Below the pieces are notes generated by a model. It ran no database searches and was not told the DNA's origin. It saw nothing but the letters and a program-made list of their open reading frames with translations. The translations under genes and the position numbers were made by a program. From NCBI GenBank assembly GCA_017607445.1, contig JAEVHH010000005.1:439001-503000 (forward strand): a stretch of DNA of 64,000 bases, in the 5' to 3' direction. Positions 1 through 12,251 of this stretch are shown piece by piece. How positions within the stretch are numbered: the stretch's first letter is position 1; every line of letters begins with the position of its first letter. The stretch is from Histoplasma ohiense. Lineage: Eukaryota; Ascomycota; Eurotiomycetes; Onygenales; Ajellomycetaceae.

Positions 1-2966
1 CCAAAGACCATCGGCTGTTCAGCGATAACGGGCCGATAAGAAAGGACGAAGGCCACGCCACGGGCGAATCAAAACTCAGCGGGCCCTCACGATGAAACTC
101 GACAGAGCAAAAAAACAAACAGGTTGGGCAAAGCTCCAAGGAGCTTGGGAAGCTGGGATGATAAAGAAGCGTCCTCCGTAACTACGGAGTAATTCTGGAG
201 CAGATTCCTATCGTGATCATAGACAGAGATTGCAACATCCTGGGAAAAGCTATATCTCCTCGTAGTTAACGAATAAATCATCTCCTCCCCGTACTGTGGA
301 AATTGTCACTGGTCAGCCAAACAACAATCGTTAAGAAGGTCGGATTAGTTTAGATGTCGTCCATGAAAGCTCTAGTTTTTGTTTTTGTTTTTGTGTCCTT
401 TTGTGTATTTTCTTTTTTTTCCGCGCTTGTCTTATCTTCGCCACTCAACGGAAAAAAAGAAAAGAGGGCCCAAACGAGGAAAAAGCAAAAAAGCAAAAGC
501 AAAAACAAAAAGAAAAAAGAAAAATCTCCTTCATTGTCATCATCATGTCTCTTGATTGTCGATCCCCGTCAGATGAAAGGATTCTCTGCGGATCGAGTAA
601 GGGATAACAAGAATGGCAAAAATAATGCCGGGTCCATGGGTAGAGAATTGTCTGTATCCTTTACAGTCATCATTCTTTATTCTCTCTCAACGATTGTTTC
701 CCCGTCACAGCTGCAGGTATGGAAACTTGGTTTTTTGGAACTCTGTCCAGCATCATGTACAGTACACAGGACACCCAGCCTATTGGAATAAGTACTCTGT
801 ACCAGTAACTCGTGTTGAGAAAGGAACCTCCCAGGATTCAAGGCATAGACGTTTTTATCTTCTTTATTTGCTCTTGCATTATATGTTTTCCTTGCAAAAG
901 AAGAAGAAGAAAGAAAAAGAAGAAACATCTCCCTTTCAATTCTCCAGTCCAACCATCATTCCACCTTATTCAGCTCCGTTTTGTATGTGCTATTCTTCAT
1001 CAGAGAGGCAGACCCAGCAACCTGTGTGGGTATTATGTATGTAATGTATGTACATACATGTACATGTACGTCGGCCCATCTCTTAGCGACAAGCAGCTAA
1101 AAACCAAAACCTACCAAGCAAGCCCCACCTGAACCCGTTCTGGCCCAGCAACATCATCGCGTTCTTATGGGTGATCCTGATTAGGGATTGCAAACTCTGC
1201 TCCACTATGTCGACGCAAGATGCTGGTCTGATCGCCGGGGTGGTTATTAGGGCCCAGGCATGCCAGGTCCCCCAGCAGAGGCTGGAGGGGGAACGGAATC
1301 TGATGGATGCGAATGAGGTGATTGTTTTTGGGACAAAGGGGGCGACGAGGTTTCCCTGACGCTTTCTTGTAAGCGATGCTCTTTTTGCTGCTGAGGGGGA
1401 GAATTGTGCTCTTCCTTTGCTGACAAGTTGATGTTAGGAGTTTTTTTTTTTTTTTTTTTTTTGCAACAGCTTTGAACCTTAATTACGGATCATTTGTCCA
1501 TTGAAAAGAGAAAAGTACGGCTGATTATCAAGGCATGATGCAGATTATTACATAGATTATTCGTGATTATTCGTCAAATTGCCCCGATAAGCAAAAAACC
1601 CCGGAGATATAAAATCGAAAAACAAAAAACATTGAAAAAAAAAAAAAAAAACACTCGAGGCGGTGAGGTGAGAGCTTAAATTCCTGGTCCGGTGGTTGAT
1701 CAGCTCGATTATTGAGGGCGAAGTCCAGGTACAGTAACATGTACCAGGTACAAGCCATCTGGCGGACCTAGGCGGATAAGAAGCTTCCTCCAACTTCAAG
1801 CTGTCATCAAGACAGTTTGATTTGAGATTGAGCTCGTGTATCTGTCAAATTCCAAACTAAAGACAGCGCTTCCTCGGGTAACTATCCGGCTATGGATGAG
1901 AAAGAGGCATATATACAAAGTCTTGCACCTTGAATTCAAGGTCGAGAGAAGTCAACCTCCAGATTCCTGCGTACGCCACCAAGCAACTTGAAACGATCCT
2001 GGGAATAAGGAAATACGCCATGGCCCTGGAGTGCAGGGCAGCCACAAAACCATCTACGGAACTCCTCCATGCTAATTGGCTTCGTTCAAACCAACCTCCC
2101 AAGGTGGATTTCCCCGCATCTCACACGAAGGTAAATCAGCCAGTCAACTTATCACGCCCATCCATGCAAGCAATTCACCGATAGGGGCCAGAACCTGCAC
2201 ACGAACCACGATCCCTCGTTATGTGTCAAAGCACGTCTTGGAAAACTGTCGTTTCCATGCATCAATTCCAATGTCTCAAACCGGCGTCAACGGGCTGCTT
2301 GTTCTTGGCAGATAGGTAACGGTCAAAAATCAAGGAATGTCGTCAAACCTCCCAAAGCACTTCCTCTTCTTTTTTTCACCAGGATGGTTTCAATTATTAT
2401 CCCCCTCCCCACGGCCCCTCTCTTTTCTCCAGGGAAGAGAGCGGAAAACCCAGCCCAGAGCTCAACCCACACAACAGTCTCTGACCTGACACGGGCTAAG
2501 ATTGAGCCGGGATAGAGGGATATCAATTATTGATCCGTCGACGACAAGCCGTTAGTGCAGGCATTAGCTAAGTCATCGTTCCAGAGTTGACATGGGCAAA
2601 AGCGTCAAGGGGCAACCTACCAGCTTCCACAATTCGTCAACGAGGTATTCGATTGCGTTGTGTGTTCATATACAGTACATTTGCACAGACATTTACTTGA
2701 GTCGAAACCCCCCTTTACGCTTCCCTGTGATTTTCCCCACAAATTTTGATGTTTCGTACCACGGGCCTTCCTTGGCCATGAAGGGTTCATTAGCTTCTGT
2801 CCATGGGGTGTACGCTGTATTTCAGTTATGCAATTCCCCATGCCGTCCAACTCGTGCATGCTTTTCGCAGGATGCACCGCCATCTATGCATCAAATGGCG
2901 GTCCATAGCCCATATCAATGCCGATAATCGGAACCCCGCTCTGCCTACCCAGGTAGCTGACGTATT
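1..2966. other. gene-free stretch
   Basis: I find no supported gene here. Short open frames occur on both strands, but none has recognisable motifs and they overlap each other. The stretch contains A-rich and T-rich runs, including a run of 22 T at 1441-1462, and copies of the two recurrent 9-mers (TACGGAGTA at 183 and GTACAGTAC at 757). Confidence 0.6.
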
Positions 2967-3620
2967 TTGTTCATGGACATGTTCAGCTTCAGCAATACAA
3001 TCGAGATGAGTTCAATATGGAGAAACAGGGCATATAGCTCCAAGCTCTTTCTCTCTTACCTTCCCGAAGTCGCTCAATATTTAGACTCTATGGCGTCCGG
3101 GATCCCTTGGAAATTGAATCCAGGATTATCCCAAAAACATGCAAGAAATCCACACCTCCTTCCGGCAGAGCTATCCCGCGAAGTTTCGTGGTGGTTGGAC
3201 TGGCTAACAGAACATCACCCACCTCGGTCTCTAATTCTCTTTTTCCTACTCCGTACCCTCAACGAGTTGCAATTCGAAGACCATGACAATGCAATGCAAT
3301 ATCATAAACCGAATACCTTCACAACAATATCATGGCCAGCTGAGGGTCATATTTTGATATACCTCTCCCCATCAGTTGAATTCGTGTTGAGGTTCCAAAA
3401 CCCCGACGAAGAAAATTACCATGTCCCTATGAGCAATGATAGTTATATATCACCTCCTTTCAAATCACTATGCCGCCACATATGTGTTCCTCCCATCGAA
3501 ACCATTCACACAGATGACGGAAAGTACTCCGTACACGTTTACCAAGATCCAGTCTCGATGGGCATTGAGTTTATCCTGACTAGGGAGCTCAAGTGCGTTG
3601 TTTCTCCGTATGAGACCTGA
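2967..3620 (+). CDS. hypothetical protein, 217 aa
   Basis: This is a single open frame of balanced composition with no low-complexity runs, which makes it the best coding candidate in the first 7.8 kb. I do not recognise the family. The sequence is rich in Trp, Pro and aromatic residues (for example a WWLDWL stretch near residue 77) and has no membrane span or signal peptide that I can see. Either of two Met codons within the first 13 residues could be the start. No neighbour gives context. It could be a lineage-specific orphan, a gene fragment or chance. TACTCCGTA occurs twice inside it (3248 and 3525), so part of the frame may derive from repeat sequence. Confidence 0.35.
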   Translation: MFMDMFSFSNTIEMSSIWRNRAYSSKLFLSYLPEVAQYLDSMASGIPWKLNPGLSQKHARNPHLLPAELSREVSWWLDWLTEHHPPRSLILFFLLRTLNELQFEDHDNAMQYHKPNTFTTISWPAEGHILIYLSPSVEFVLRFQNPDEENYHVPMSNDSYISPPFKSLCRHICVPPIETIHTDDGKYSVHVYQDPVSMGIEFILTRELKCVVSPYET

Positions 3621-6600
3621 ATACGTAAGCGCCTATATCCCCTTTGCCTTGCGGGGATTGTGTCCCCCTTGTCTTGTCCCGCCTTCGGCTGCATTTTATC
3701 ACAAAAATCGCTGTTCTGCAAATAGATCCTCATTGTATGAAATGCTGTTCCACGGAATTCCTTTTTTCTGTCCAAGTAAGTCATATTGTGTGACAGGCTC
3801 ATAGCTTGAACATCTTAACATTTACTTCTATAACTTCTCTCAATTTCTTCGCAAATACTTTGCAGTTCTTCTCCCTGGAAGTGGAGTCAAGTCCCTGAAA
3901 TTGAAGTCGAAGCTAATCTAGGGGAGAAGCTTGCTGGCATCGGCACAGATTGACGAAAGGGTGCTGAAAGCCGAAACCTCGTCCTCGCGCCAGGAACCCC
4001 TAGATACATAAACAGTATAGATCATATTTCATTTAAGTTGCAGGTACCACTATCCGGAGGGTGGAAAGGGTGAAGGAGAAGTGGAAAAATATTCTTCAAG
4101 AAGAATACGAACATGCTGCCTACAAAACATTGGATCCACTCACCCCCCCCCTGTAGTTAACTACTAGAACAACCCTGACACGAATGGCCCAGCCCTTCAA
4201 CACTGGCCAGAACTCCACCCATCCAACCACCCTGAACCAGCCCTACATACATAGCACTGTCGCAAATGCTGAACCCGCGAAAGAAAACATTAGGCCTGAC
4301 CAATATGATTGAAACCCCCCCCGAGCATCCCTTGGAAATTGGCGCCGGCCCCCTCATTATTCAAGCAAGCACCAGGGGACCCTCCCCTCCCCTCCTAACC
4401 TCTTCTCTAATTTCCAAACCAAAGGGCTCTATGCTATTTCGAGTCAAGTTTGCGAGCGAACCCCTCCCCCTCCCTCCCCCCTCCCTCCCCCCCACCCTGG
4501 GTGTGATTGGTTGATAGGTTCGTGCGATGCTGAGCACTTGATTCTTGCCTGAGCACCATTTGTTGGGTGCGGTTGGAACCTTCATCGATTTACAGAACTC
4601 TTTTGTTTAATATCCCCCCTTCTACCCTGCGCATTGCTTTGCGTGTAGCAGGTGGTGGCAGGATATGTGTGGCTATTCATCCTGTAGAAAAAGCATGCCG
4701 TGCGCTGGCGAAATGTATGTTGAAAAACGTACATAGGGGCAGCAGATTGGATACATATACACATCAGTAGATTCTACCTATGTATGCTATGAAGGAAAGG
4801 ACAAGTAAACCAAGCGCTTGAGGTACTGTTCCTTGCTTAGTACACACATAGCCCACCAGTTCATTCAATAGTATCTTGCAATTTAATGACTCCAAAATAT
4901 GCTACTTGTCCCACCCACCGATCTACCCAGTTATCTTCCCCAGCATAACTGCAACCACACATAGCACAGGAATGATGAAGCACAGAAACAAACCTGTTGT
5001 CTTCGTCCGGTGGAACGTGAACGGGTAGAATTTGCTCAAAAAACGTCACAGGCAACCTTTCCGCGGCATATAACTTCCAGAATAGCCCGCATCTCCTGAC
5101 GTCCTGGAGCGCGGTGGAGTACAACAGCACATGCAAGCACCTATTACCATGCGGACCAAGACGTTTCCTGGGAGTCAAAAACATCTTCGGCTCCTGGCAT
5201 GCAGGCAAGTCTTAACTAAACTCCTCTCCCTTTACCGCTCTTTTTGACCCTCCCCTGTCCATTCGACAGATGGCCCAGACCTGTTTCCTGTGTCCCGTTT
5301 CCCGTTTCCTCTTCGCCTGATCGCCCATAATGTGGGTGGGTTGTCAGCTAACGGAAGACTCAGGGTGTACAAGATATGCTTATCTTCCTCGCCACCATTC
5401 TTGAAAATCATATATATTTTTCTCCCTCTGTGATTGAATGGCTCTGGGGCGCGGCTTTGGGAGATTTGATTCGTATGGGAATCGGGCGGAAGCCTCCCTG
5501 GATAGGGGGCATTTGCGTTACTGACAACTGCCACTCCACCAGGAGGTTCGAGTGATCGAGGACGTTAGGTGTCTAATCTCCGACTTGCTCACCCTGGCTC
5601 CGTAAAGAACGGGGAGAGGGTTGTCCCGGCCGGGAGAGTAGTAGGTTTTATTCAGGCGTGTAACCAATTCGCATGAGGAGACATATTTATCCTTGCGTGT
5701 GCGTCTTGCATCTGCATATGCAAGAATTGCACTTACCCCGCAAAATATGCGTATACGTACGTGCCAAACTTCATACGGTGTAAAGTTTAGGATCGCTCTA
5801 TTGGCGTTGAGCTCAGACGGGTCGTCCACATACATGGACGAACTCACACACCCAGCTTTTGTTGGCAGATATGAAGGCCTGAAACGGTCCAAGTAATCAG
5901 CCACATGCCAGCCAAAATTTTTCACGAGATATAGTCTCATAATCCTGATAATGCGAGGCCGAGTATGATGAGAGGGACAGGAGTTGAAATGAGGAACGAA
6001 GACATAGTGCTTGATACACGGCAACTGAGCTCTATGTACAGTACAGTAAAAGGCTTCGAGAAACGGAATGACATGCTGAAAATCGTCGGGGAGGGAAATT
6101 GGATCGCTAAATAAGAAATTATGAAGGGACGAAGCGTTGCTTTGATTCCAATAATGATGGCATTATTCAGAGCACCATAGAGCCCTCTCTCTTCGGGACG
6201 GACGGGAGGGCGGCGTTTGATCGTCCCGCATGCACTAGGCACGGCACCACCTGCAAATATGGAGTTATTGGAAGAACAGCCCGCCTAAATATACAAACTC
6301 ATCGCAACACGAGCCGCGGAATCAATCAATTGCCAGATGCCCAAGACAAGTCTACCTTTTACACCCCGACCGGTCCGGTACCCGCGAAAGGGTGCGGAAG
6401 CAAAGGCAGAAGCTGAAAGCAATTCACCCATTTCGATCGGTCCCTCGTAGCAAAATAAGCCACTTTACGCACACTCATGGTTCACGAGGGTGACCGGCGG
6501 AGCTCTCGGGATCGAGCATCCATTTCAAGACGCCAAAGGCTACCTGCTTGCCGTGGTTATCTCCCGTGAAGGGGCGTAAATAGCCCTCATGGTTTAAGCA

Positions 6601-7819
6601 AGAGTTGGGTGTTGTTCCGGTTGCTTGCAGGTTGTTGGCTGGAGTATGCATATCCTCTCGTATGTGAATATTGCAGCTGTGACCTTGGAGGTGATATCAG
6701 CATATATACCATGGATAAAATGGAAAAGAGGTCTAAAGAAGAGGAAAGATGAGCAGACTATCGATAAACACTCCTTGTATATCAGATTGGTTGTTTACTG
6801 GCAATCCGGACTGTGCCACACCATTTGATTCATTTGACGGTAGAAGATCGGAAATCTCTTTTTTTAGAATATAATAGGTTTTTTTTTTTTTTTTTTTTTT
6901 TTTCCGGTCAGTTCGTGATCCTGCATGCAGCTCCATGATTCTGATGAAAATGGAATATTCTAAGTAGACCAATATCAGGGTGGACGGTGCCGATGCGCAG
7001 CCTGTCAATGAGTAGGCCTTCATGCTTATAAAGGTTCAGGGCGGCGAAAAGCCGGTTAAAGGAGAGATCTCTCAATGTTCATAGGCCAACTTAATTGGGA
7101 AATCCACGCACGCCCTTCTCTTGCGCAGTGTTCACCCTGGTGCCATGCCCGACGACATTGCTGAGTCTGCTGGTAGGAAACACACCAATCGAGATGAGGT
7201 GAAGTTTGACGATTTAGCTGTCATGGGACAAAACAGGGAATACACGCTGCGGTTGGTCCCGAGGACGGATGTCGAACACTGGATACCCAGGGATAGACGG
7301 CGTTTCTCCTTGATTTCTTGACATTCGGGCTTGGATAGCAGACGTCAGTGACGTAGTTGATCGCGGCTAGCGCTGTGGCTATTTATCTATGAAAAAAGGC
7401 GATCCAGCCCTGGATGATTCCGAGTTGCGTGTGGGAGTGTAATGTATATAGAACGCACGGTCGTGTTTGTGTTTAACAGAAGAAGGAGAAGCTCGCTGCA
7501 GGATGGATCGCTGATATTCGAATGGTGCAGTCAGATAGCGAAATATCCCAAGGCTCTGTGATCGTTCGGGCTAAGTGAATTCTTCCACGCCCAATTCGCT
7601 CGACTCTCAGCTGGATGAAGAACCCACCAACAACGCACACGGACGACATAGGGTTCTGCCATGTCATAGCTCTGCCTTAATGCTCTAGTTCTATCCAAAA
7701 TTCCAAACCTCCGCATTAAGTTCTATAAGCCTGCCTTGTGCTTGATCTGCCTTACTCCCCCTATCTGAACCAGAGCCCCCCACCGCCTACCCCTCACTAT
7801 CGATGCGAGGGATGTGACA
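3621..7819. other. gene-free stretch
   Basis: No supported gene. Open frames of 60-168 codons exist (for example minus strand 5518-6024), but they lack motifs and mutually overlap. Notable sequence includes a C-rich tract near 4467-4497 and 25 consecutive T at 6879-6903. Confidence 0.55.
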
Positions 7820-10717
7820 ATGTCAAACGGACACTCTACGGGAGCTGGCCTGGTCAACCTGGAGACGGAATTAACTTGCTCAGTAAGGACCAAATTTAAA
7901 TCGAGTACCTAGTACCTAGTTTTGAGGTCGGACCCTCACTCCCAATAAGCACAGTGGTCTGACTTTTCCCAGATATGTACCGATATTCTCTATCAGCCGC
8001 TGACCCTACTCGACTGCCTCCATACCTTTTGTGGCTCCTGTTTGAAAGAGTGGGTCTCATGGCAAGAATCGCATCCACCTAGCTCCAGCAGGAATATCAA
8101 ATTTACCTGCCCGTCTTGTCGAGCCGTCATCCGCGACACAAGACACGATGCTAAGGTTACTACGCTACTCGACCTATTCCTGCAGTCGAACCCACATAGA
8201 ACGAGGGGTGCTGGAGAGAGAAAGGAGTTAGAACGGAAATACAAACCTGGTGATACTATCTTACCAGCACGGCCCGCTATTTCCTCCCGAGTGTCTGACT
8301 CAGAAGAGGAAGATGATCTCAGATTGCTTGCGGAGGTAAGAGAAATGAGCCTTGGAGATGTAGATCAACGACGTGCCCGTGTGAACTCTAGTTCTCGAAC
8401 TTCGCAACCTCGTTCCCGAGATCGAATTTCAGGAACTCGAGGATTAGATCGCCAGGAAGAAGCTCAAAGGCGACGACGAAATGCGCGGCGGGCTGCGAGT
8501 CAACAGCGAACTTCTCCCGATCCAGCCACGAGTACGAGGAGGATTGAACATCAGGCAAGCTTGCGGTCATTGCTAAGCACTTCAGACGGGGATTCTGCAA
8601 TGGAGGAAGAAATTCTTAGACAAATCATCGACGAAGGGCTTTTGGATGGAATAGATCTGCAAAGTTTGGATCCGGCGCAGGAAGATGAGCTCAGCGAACG
8701 CATTGCCGAAGCATATCGAAGGAGACATCTTCGCCAACCTATTCCTCGCCACAATGTGCGCGGTGGCGGGGATAATCGTTCTCGGGATCCTAGAAGCCGT
8801 CAATCTAGGTCAAATAGCGTTGACGTGCGCCCTCCTGTCACTCGATCACATTTACTTGAAGCACCATCACAGAGAACCGATTCCTCAAACCGCCAACAAA
8901 GGAGCTCCTCTGATCAGGGTGTGAGGCGTCGAGCAACGTCACCAACCCATAGAACGGCTGCGTCTTCATCGGACGCACTCATTCAGCCGGCAGCGAGGTC
9001 GTCTAGCGATTTATCCGGTCAACGACGCCCTTCCCAGAATAATTCCACCTCAGAATCGTTCCGTCACCGAACGGCATCATCCCTCTCGTCCTCTAGACGG
9101 AGCGGTGAATCCGAACGCAGGGTTCGTCAGAGTGGGGTACGAACTGCTGATCGACAGCAGATATTTGGCTCCCCGAATTCAACTTCGTCTGCTACAACCC
9201 CAAGTACTCAAGCAACATCATCCAGCCAGCTCAGCCCCGCGTCTCAACCTGCTGCAACCCCTCAATTGGGTGGGCGTAATCATCCCACTGACCAACGAGA
9301 TATCGTTGTTCTCTCATCCTCCAGACCGTCATCATCACGAAGCGAAACAGCCGTTCGTACGAGCGAGTCACTTATTCCAGAGCCGTCTATATCATGCAGG
9401 CGATGCAGCCAACGGGACATTCAATATGATGTCTACAAGACCTGTAGTCGATGTAATGATGGCAATTACAATCTGTGTTTACCTTGCTACCGAATGGGCC
9501 GCGGATGCCTTCACTGGTTTGGATTTGGACACAGTGCTCAGGCCCGATTTGAGAAGAAATATCCAGCAGGAAGTTCAGATGTCCCGGAACCGCCGCATGT
9601 CTTACAATCACGGAAGTACCTGCGTCCATCGGTTGAGGCAACACAGAACCGGCCGAATAGCTCCAGAAGACGAACAAAGGACGATCCTGCAAAACGATTG
9701 CAAAGAGGCATGTTTTGTGATATGTGCCAATCATTTTCAGATGACTGCCTTTGGACATGCAGCGAATGCAACGGCGGAGAATGGGGTTTTTGCAATAGTT
9801 GTGTCAACCAAGGCAAATGCTGCACACATGCTCTCCTACCAATTGGCCGAGTGCTGCAGGGTGATGTTGTCCCTGATCATCCAGCAAGTTCGTCTCCCAT
9901 AGCGACATCCGATTACGTATCAGCAAATACCATCAAGGTTGGTAGTGACTCCTACAGGCCGCTTACCTTCTCCACAAAATGCAATAACTGCACGTATCCA
10001 ATTCCACCATCGACAAGCCGGTTCCACTGCCCAACATGCAATGATGGGGACTACGATCTTTGCACAAACTGCTATTTGAAACTCGGGGCGAACGGCAAAA
10101 TCAGTAAAGGCAATGGACGAAACGGCTGGAGAAGGTGTCTACAGGGCCACCGAATGATAATCGTCGGCTTTGAGGACCACCCAGACGGCCAGAGACGAGC
10201 TATAGTCAAGGATGTTGTGGGAGGCCATGCTTTGAAAGACGATGTAGCTCTAGCTGTAGCTGCGGCGGCGACGGCGGCAACCCCCACAACAAGCGAAAAC
10301 GCAAGCACGACTCCCAATTCCAACGGCCCCGTCGCGATCCCCGTTCGCCGAGATTCCGGAGACTGGACATGGAAAGAGGAAAGTTCAGGCACCACCAGCA
10401 TCACCCACCGTCGACGATTTCCGCGAACAAGAACAGCCTGGTCGAACTCATCACCAACCTCGCCGACCGATCCATCCGCGAATACTCCCTTTTCCTCCCA
10501 TTTCCCGCCATCAGGTGGTGTTGGGCTGCGTCTCTTGGCTCGTTGGTCGTATTACCCGGAACCCGACGTGACGGATGAAATTATGTTCCCATGCGGTGCG
10601 GAGATTACGGAGGCGGACAACATCAATGATGACTGGATGTGGGGATGCTATGCGGGGCAAAAAGGTCTGTTTCCCGGGTCATATGTGGTTGTTATAGGGG
10701 AAGTAAGGTTGGAGTAG
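7820..10717 (+). CDS. RING-finger protein with three Cys-rich zinc modules and a C-terminal SH3 domain
   Basis: Exons are 7820-7882 and 7973-10717, joined across a 90-nt GTAAGG...CAG intron, giving 935 aa. The intron restores a complete N-terminal C3HC4 RING finger: C20, C23, C36, H38, C41, C44, C67, C70. A long Ser/Arg/Thr-rich, probably disordered region follows (about 100-480). Three Cys-rich modules start near residues 495, 601 and 691; each has a CxxC...CNxG..x..C pattern resembling ZZ-type fingers. The end (about 870-930) is an SH3 domain, recognisable from ALYDY-like LLARWSYYP, the acidic middle, the DDWMWG tryptophan pair and the GLFPGSYV ending. The start at 7820 is the only in-frame ATG ahead of the donor. 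RING proteins of this kind are normally E3 ubiquitin ligases, and SH3 would select Pro-rich partners. The substrate is unknown. Confidence 0.85.
7883..7972 (+). other. intron of the RING/SH3 gene
   Basis: A 90-nt intron with GTAAGG donor and CCCAG acceptor, phase 0. It separates Cys20-Ser21 from Ile22-Cys23 inside the first zinc knuckle. Without it the RING finger would lose its first two cysteines. Confidence 0.85.
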
Positions 10718-12250
10718 AATTGGGATCAAGGGAGCTAGGAGGTAGAAATGGTTCATTGCAATGGGATATTGATGTTCACGCTTTTTTTTTTCTTTATTAT
10801 TTAATGACGACGATGGGATATACGATCAATGTTCGATTGACGACTGTACTGTACATACATAATAGTACACTAATCAATGCCATGTTAATGAGATCACCGC
10901 GATTTAACGATTACTAGTAGCCATGTTATGCATTCTTGCTACATGCGCTTAATAATACGAAATAAGTCCGACAAGAGAGATTCTCCTCCGGCCAATCCAG
11001 GTAAAGTTATATATCGTATATGGAGATTGCCGAGTTGAACAGTACATTCTAGTACTGTACATTAGAGAGATATTCGGAATCATAGCTGAAATGGTGGTAG
11101 TAACTCAATGAGGGAACCTTACAGGCGCTCGGAACAACGGTTATTTCTTACGTGTAGAAACTCTCCGGTGCCACGGCAGTAAGTGTTGACGGTGGTACAC
11201 ATGTTGATGTGTAATGAAAATAAACGAAGATAATAATACACGGAAAGTCGACGGAGGAGATGGACTTGAGAGAGTATCCTCATCGAATGTAGTGCTAGCT
11301 GAAAAGAAATTTTTGCTCATACTTCTCCTTCCATATTCGCGGTCATAGGGAGCTTTGATATCAAGCACAAGCTCCACACATGAGCAATTGGGATATATTT
11401 TCGTTCAGCAAATAAATGACATTGCCCGGCAAGAATAGCTCATTGTCAGAGTAAGCGCTGTCAGAAAGAAAGCAAGATGGAATTTCATCAGGGATGATTG
11501 AAACCATTAAAAACGGGGTGGCACTTTAATAGCGGCTTCAATCCTCGAGCACATTGGTCAAAGCTGGCCGCTGGATGTGTAAAAACATGGACGACCAATA
11601 TAAAACGCTTGTAGATGGAAAGAACTGTGTTGAATCAAATAAAACTAATCTGTGCGAGCAGATTAGCTTAACAAGAAACATGAACATATTTCACGTTTCT
11701 TAAAATGAGAGATGAATACAAACGGAATAAAAAGCGCTAATATAGGATGCTGATATGTTAACCGGCTTTACCAAATATAGATATCCAAGGCACCACATAC
11801 TGAACTTTTAAGCACTGGTCGTTCTGGGTTGTTGATATTGATGTGGTTGTTGTAGTGGCGTGAATTTGCGGAAATACTTCACCACACCTGCTTCAGCACT
11901 TTGTTAGTGGGTGTCCCAGGAGTGGGAGGGATTGACAGCTTGCATGATTGGAAGCTTTCGAAAACTTGAAGCTAAGAAATGAAGATGACTAGGACGCGCT
12001 GGAACCAATAGATCTGCAGCTCTAGCAGCTACAAGACAACCGTGATCAACCGCCCAACACATCATATCAAAAAAAGATGGAAAATTTTGAGGGCCAATAA
12101 GTTATTGATCTAGTGAAATAAAAAGCAAAAGTTGACATTCATTATGAGGATTCTCCCATAGAATACGGATAAAAATCTCGTTGCACAATTCACATCCTAC
12201 TTGCTGGTCAGTACGGCCTGGTCAAAAAAAAAAAAAAAAAAAAAAAAAAG
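10718..12250. other. intergenic region
   Basis: AT-rich spacer without a supported gene. It holds two GTACTGTAC words (10846 and 11052) and ends in a run of 26 A (12224-12249). That run lies directly beyond the 3' end of the tRNA synthetase relic. Confidence 0.6.
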
Positions 12251-12251
12251 A

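Noticed and set aside
354..1132. Three overlapping plus-strand frames of 106-145 codons
   Set aside because: They owe their length to A-rich Lys codons and T-rich Phe/Leu codons, lie in competing frames, and show no motif.
8551..9902. Long alternative frames on both strands (up to 265 codons)
   Set aside because: Shadows of the RING/SH3 gene, whose frame has the zinc and SH3 motifs.
12224..12249. 26-A run as proof that the tRNA synthetase relic is a retrocopy
   Set aside because: The run reads as T on the relic's sense strand, and an intron is retained, so the relic is not mRNA-derived.
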